Below, piece by piece: positions 59,106 through 64,000 of a stretch of DNA of 64,000 nucleotides. The stretch is from positions 43,140-107,139 of the forward strand of contig BQKZ01000918.1 in assembly GCA_036244855.1 (NCBI GenBank), in the 5' to 3' direction. This DNA comes from Temnopleurus reevesii. Lineage: Eukaryota; Echinodermata; Echinoidea; Temnopleuroida; Temnopleuridae. A model generated the notes under the pieces. It worked only from the letters and a program-made list of their open reading frames with translations. It was not told the DNA's origin and searched no databases. Position 1 is the stretch's first letter; each line of letters opens with the position of its first letter. The position numbers were made by a program, and so were the translations under genes.

Positions 59106-62100
59106 AGGTGTTTTATACTATATCTGACTAATGGATGTGCTTATCTATAATGATGTTGCTTCCAACCAATGTATGATTAGTTTTCCAGATTTACAGTCTC
59201 TTTTTTTCCTTCAAAACATGAGGTACATGATATGCTTGGGATTCATTATATTGGCTACAGCATCAGAAGTATTACTAATATATTCTTATAAATGTAAATC
59301 CAAATACATGTCCTTAGTTACTTCATTTAAAGTCAGAGAAACCCAAGGATTTTAATATTTTCTTATTGAAAGAAACAAACAAGTATGACATTAATTTAGT
59401 TTTCCTATAATTGTGTTTTTAAATTTACATATTCTGGCTTATAAGTACCTAGGAAAGTAGTATTGTTTGGGATTCACAGATATACTGAATGAATGATGAA
59501 TACGATTGCATTGATTGTAGAGAGGTAATTATTACTTCATAAGATCTGCATATTCTTACTAAAACAAAATGGATACATGGATGATAGCATCGACAAAAAT
59601 ATTAGATAAATTTAATGGAGAATAATTTCATCATTATTTGTGTATAGAAATGATAGAAGAGGAGGAAATAAACAAAAGAAATGCGAGAAGGAAATAAAAA
59701 CACAAGAAAGAAGAGATTTATGAATTAAGTAAATTAGCCGGAAGTACTGAAACACACAAACCGGAAGAGAGAGAATTAAAAATAAAGTAGGTGTACTGTA
59801 CATTGAGAAAGTAAGGAAAAGGAAAGATATATAACAGGAAATAGGAAAATATGATTGAAAGAGAAAATGTTACAATTGTACATCAACTGCAAGAATATAT
59901 GTTCAGGGAACCATTTGTGTGGAAAGTTTTCATCTACTTTTCTTGAAATTTCTAGTGGAAGTTGTCTTAAAGGAACCTGTTTATAACGGTAGGAATTTAA
60001 TCTCATGTTTGCCTCATTTCTTATGATTTTATTTCTCATTTCAAGTAAAACATTGTCATCCCCTGGAAATATCTCTCTCTTATCACCTTTAAATTAGGAG
60101 TCTCTAAGCTCACTACAAATGCAGCATTATTGCACCTGATTTAGCTATTATACCATTAGACTCATGAAATTCTGAATTAATATATTCATGAGAGGTTGCT
60201 ATTTACCTCGCATGGGTGGAGTGCAGCAATGTATGAATGAATTTTTGTTGATGCATTATTTATTACCGTCTTCTTTTCAAGCACGCCCTGGGTACAATAT
60301 AATAGCATTCATATATGAAAAATAAAGCAGAACATGAATTGAATTCATGCATATAGTCGAGCAGGAAAAGAAAACATGATGAATGCAGATGAATATGAAA
60401 ATACATTGCAAATAAATGCCATTGCTGGAATTCAAACCTTCAACCCAATCATTGAAAGGTGATCATCAGGACAACTACACAACAAGCGTGGGCAGAAAAA
60501 CCTGTGTATAAAGACCACCTGCTCTGACAACTTCTTAATCTATTCTTTCCAAATATACTGGATCTTTTTGTAATGTTGATGACAAAAAAGTTCCTTGAAA
60601 AAAACTTTGTGTGTTGTATTGATTTTCAGGCCATTTTCAGTCATGGCACAAACGGTATTCCATAGCTACATGTATCATCGGGACCTGATAAAAGTTTGAT
60701 AGAAAGATTGTCTTATTGATTTTCAAGATAAAAAAAAGAGAAGCACACATTGTTATCATGCCCTATGTATTATTCTATATGCGATGAAGTTAATGCTCCA
60801 CTACCCTTTGCCCTCGTAGTCCGAATAGCCTATTTGAAATCGAATCGCCAACTACTGTTTACTCTTTCAACAGAATGTGCGGGAACACAATTGCACCCTG
60901 CCTTCTTGATACATTGTAGGTTTTTTCCCTTCTTTCTCTCGCCCTCAGCCTGTGAACCCCACATTGTCGTATATTTCTACTTCAATGGTCGCGACATTTA
61001 TGGCTCGTGTTCTCCGACTGAGTAGCTTTCAACGAGTGGGGTTTCTTGATTAATCATCTTCTCGGGATCAGTTTATCTGATTAGCGATTTAGCTGCATTG
61101 GAATCTAACGTGGAATTGGGCTCGTGTGCTGGGCGTCTGCAATGCTTTTCGAGTTCTGATGCCCAGATTTGTTTTTCATCCACCTGAACATTCTTTAGTG
61201 AAACAGACTTGAAATAAACTTGGAACAAACATTCCCATGCATACCTGACTCTGTATGTTACATTGTACAATGGACTTGAAATGTACTTTGTATGTTGCAT
61301 TGTGAAGGATGTGAAACGTACACGCTGCAGTGGCTTTGATGATTACATCTGAATGGTTGGAATTCTTTAGCATCAACATTGAAAGGAATAATTGTGCTTT
61401 GATTTCAATGGCAGGGAACTTTTCAATGGCTGTTGATATTATGCATTTTATGAATTGTGTTTTGATGGTTCTGTGATTGGACACATGTATCAAAAGTAAG
61501 TTTGAAAATTGATGTGATCAGTGCTTGAAGAGACTTATTTGAAAATATCTTGGGGATTATTTGTCATTTCATTGTGTTTTAATGAGTAACATAAAACGAG
61601 GAGATCAGGAACAAAATTAAAATTGTTTAAAAAATCTTTAAAATCTTTCTGATCAGGTAGATTACTCTATTTAGATCCTATTCTTTGATAGATCTTTCAA
61701 TCTGTGTTTTAAAGAAATTAAAAGGGGCCAAAGTGTACACAACAGAACCCATTCTAAAGAGATAGCGAAGCGTATGTCCCTCTTCACCCCCTTTTACAGT
61801 ATCCTTTATAGTTCTGAAGTCCCGAATAAACATTGTTAGATGGAAAAATGCTGTACCTTCAGCCCTTCATTTATCTTTTTGCATTCGATACTTGTCAAAA
61901 TCAGAAATTCCACATATATTTTGGGCTTTGTGTAAATTCTCACTCAAAGATCTTACAAGAACATTATTTTGTGAAAGATATATTTCAGTAATTCTTCCAA
62001 GTTCACAGGTCAAAATTTAGTTTGTCGACTTAATCATTAATTCAATAGCCAAAATTAAAATCAAATTGAATAATTTGTGGACTTTGTACGATGATATCAT

Positions 62101-63463
62101 TTGTTTTATTGTTTACATATTCTGAATTATCAAAGGTTATCAGATGAATAGGTAATATCTTTAAATGAATAAAAAAAAAGATCGGTATTTGAGTATACAA
62201 ATGCAAACAAGTGCTACTCATTTTCTCGTATTTTAAAAGGTTAAGCCTTAATGTGTAAACGTTTCAGAGTATGCGATGCAAATTTACATGACAACCAGGA
62301 ATTTGATTCTACTTGCAGCAATGATGATTATTTTGCAAACATGAAATACACACAGGGAATAATGTATAAAACTCTGTCCATCCAAAATAGGCCTACTTCA
62401 TTTGTTCAACTGTCATATTGCTTTCTGATTAATTCTTTTCTTTTCTTGCAAGAACAAATTTGAATATTGTGGTTTGCGATTGTCTTCAATTTTAAAATAT
62501 CAGCCCTTCAATAATTCATAAAAAGCTCTTGTTATGATACGAGGAATTGTTTATTTTTGTGGTCTTGTGTGCTATTAAAGTACATTGTACTTTTTTAGCA
62601 ATAGTCTGCTCATGGAGAACAGAATTTTAGTCCCATCTCCATAAACCTGCTATTGTATTCAAAACTAATAGATTTCAAATTGAATGTGTATTTTCATAGA
62701 TTCCTATTCATTCAAAATGCACAATTACATCAAAGTCTTCATCAATTCATTCCAAGGATCAGACAAATCTCCTTTCTTTTTTAAATTGTTTTGATAACCC
62801 TGGAGCACTTTTCTCTATTTTAAGAGTGAATGTGTAATGCAACAAATATGTCTTGGTCATTGTTTGATAAGGGAATGTGGTCATTTAAAAGATTTAAATG
62901 CGCCATCTACATTGATTTCATTGTACTTTTTCCACAATACTAACTATTCCATCCACCTGTTTTGCAGAATTATGTTGTTCAACTAGGTTGAGTTTACATA
63001 CATGGCCAGGGTTGCCAACTGATTCAGAATTTTGGTGTTTACATTCCTGAATGAATGAGTGAATGAATAGGCAAAAGGCATTTTATTCTCAAGCTTTGTT
63101 CTGTTATAAACATTTCAGTGTTATGGCTCCTTGTAATTTTTTTTCCCAATGAAATCTCTACATTAGCATGGGTATTTCAATAGCTTGTTTACTTAATGTA
63201 GTAATTTAAATGTAGTTAAGTCTTCTTCATGGAACAACGGTCGTAAATAAAATCCAGTTTGCATACATTATTTGCTGCTATGTTGGGAAAGCCTGAGGTA
63301 TGCTTTCAGGTTATCAAGTACAAGCATTGAAATAAATGTATGCATGAAATGTACACCTTCTAGGAAAACTATGTTTCAATAGGAGAGACACCTGCTTGAG
63401 AGGTTAAGAAATAGCTTGCAAATGTCTATTTGAGTAAAAAAATGTTTCACAATTTCTTTTCAG
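59106..63463. other. Last complete intron, right part
   Basis: Unique AT-rich DNA. A short antisense piece resembling the SINE head (about 60205-60230) and a modestly CpG-containing stretch (60740-61150) are the only irregularities. No exon recognised until 63464. Confidence 0.6.
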
Positions 63464-63575
63464 AATACAACTGTTTTGAAGCGAAAATCCAGTCGTTGCG
63501 CGAGGAGATGATGCAGAACTCTGTTAGTCCCACAGGCAGTCTTAGGACGTCGGCAAAGAGGACATTATTTGTCAG
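63464..63575 (+). CDS. dlg: DLG exon: PDZ3-SH3 connector and first SH3 residues
   Basis: This 112-base exon (phase 1 in, 2 out) has acceptor 'tttcttttcag' and donor 'gtcag|gtaagg'. It reads [17 protein letters not shown], then [20 protein letters not shown]. It matches the EYSRFEAKIHDLREQMM...GSLRTSQKRSLYVR segment of DLG, where LFVR is the first strand of SH3 and the next exon would begin ALFDYD. No following exon is recognised in the last 425 bases, so the gene runs out of the window here, after an intron of about 8.1 kb. Confidence 0.95.
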
Positions 63576-64000
63576 GTAAGGTTCACTTAGTTGCAGGCCC
63601 AAATCCTTCTTAAATTAATTCAAAAGCTGACACTTAGTGACAGATTTAGAAACTGAGATTTTGAAAAAAAATTGGAGGAAGAAGTAGTTGCCTCAAAAAA
63701 ACTTCAAAATCTTGAGAAATATACTAAATAATAAAACATTATGAGCAACTCCACAATATCAATCTACTGAAAACTAATTCTGAATATTGAGTTACAGAGT
63801 GTATCATTTTTCATATTTTTCATACAAAATTAACAAAACCGAAAATTACAGATCAACCCCTCAATCCGGAAGGCGGAGATCAAACAGATTAGTAATTCAC
63901 GCTCTTTATCAGTTACCAGATGCAACAAGGGTGATGCCAGCAATCTATTTCTGAAAACAGACATTCGCCGTTGGACTATGATTAAAGGAGCAGGGATAGC

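Larger units (their letters stand above)
17953..63575 (+). other. dlg: DLG-family MAGUK gene, partial (recognised exons span this interval)
   Basis: This gene encodes a Discs-large/PSD-95/SAP97-type scaffold. In that family, three PDZ domains are followed by SH3 and an inactive guanylate-kinase domain, and the protein clusters membrane receptors, channels and polarity proteins at junctions and synapses. Twelve plus-strand exon blocks with AG acceptors are recognisable by protein similarity; eleven have clear GT donors, the twelfth being a degenerate exon. Their phases join to an open frame of about 490 codons. The start codon, any L27 or palmitoylation-type first exon, most of SH3 and all of GK are not seen. 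Exons before 17953 may lie in the window unrecognised or to the left of it; the 3' end lies beyond base 64000. The family call is secure. Which vertebrate paralogue it resembles most is not resolved, and an invertebrate would be expected to carry a single orthologue. Confidence 0.93.

Overview
This is a eukaryotic window. It is AT-rich and intron-dominated, full of microsatellites, fold-back elements and non-LTR retrotransposon remnants, with short exons bounded by GT-AG introns. One protein-coding gene can be supported: a plus-strand gene of the Discs-large (DLG/PSD-95/SAP97) MAGUK family. The repeat types and the DLG sequence suggest a marine invertebrate deuterostome, most likely an echinoderm such as a sea urchin. 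That assignment is an inference from style, not a database match.

Layout. 1-17952 holds no supported exon, only unique AT-rich DNA, MITE-like elements (7642, 8122, 13401, 16688), a LINE 3' fragment (10829-11832, minus), a ~245-bp tandem array (15350-16312) and microsatellites. The first recognised DLG exon is 17953-18090, matching the stretch just upstream of PDZ1. A ~20.6-kb intron follows, with a 132-bp gap, a CT-rich array, a CpG-rich island beside a ~160-bp array (23396-24440), a 1.25-kb near-perfect duplication and a GATA tract. From 38722 the exons are a 20-codon exon present twice (38722 and 39411), a 17-codon exon (41959), PDZ1 (48061, 48923), PDZ2 (49523, 50237), the PDZ2-PDZ3 linker (51145, with a decayed twin at 50984), PDZ3 (53834, 55211) and the segment entering SH3 (63464-63575). 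The rest of SH3 and the guanylate-kinase-like domain must lie beyond the right edge. Using one copy of the 20-codon exon, all phases join (0-0-0-0-2-0-0-1-2-0-1-2), giving about 490 codons.

The product should be a membrane-associated scaffold. It has three class-I PDZ domains, each with a GLGF loop and a helix-alpha-B histidine. All three PDZ domains are split by an intron at the same place, after the beta-strand ending L-K/I-T-A/I-L-S.

The most striking structure is repeated local duplication of exon pieces in this one gene. The 3' half of the first PDZ1 exon with its donor is copied twice, plus one decayed copy. The last 30 bases of the first PDZ3 exon with its donor sit in three identical 205-bp units. 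The linker exon has a degenerate twin, and the 20-codon exon is duplicated whole. Some duplications are probably assembly artefacts: four single-N joins each sit at a duplicated flank, and a Nextera mate-pair junction adapter remains at 58215-58250.
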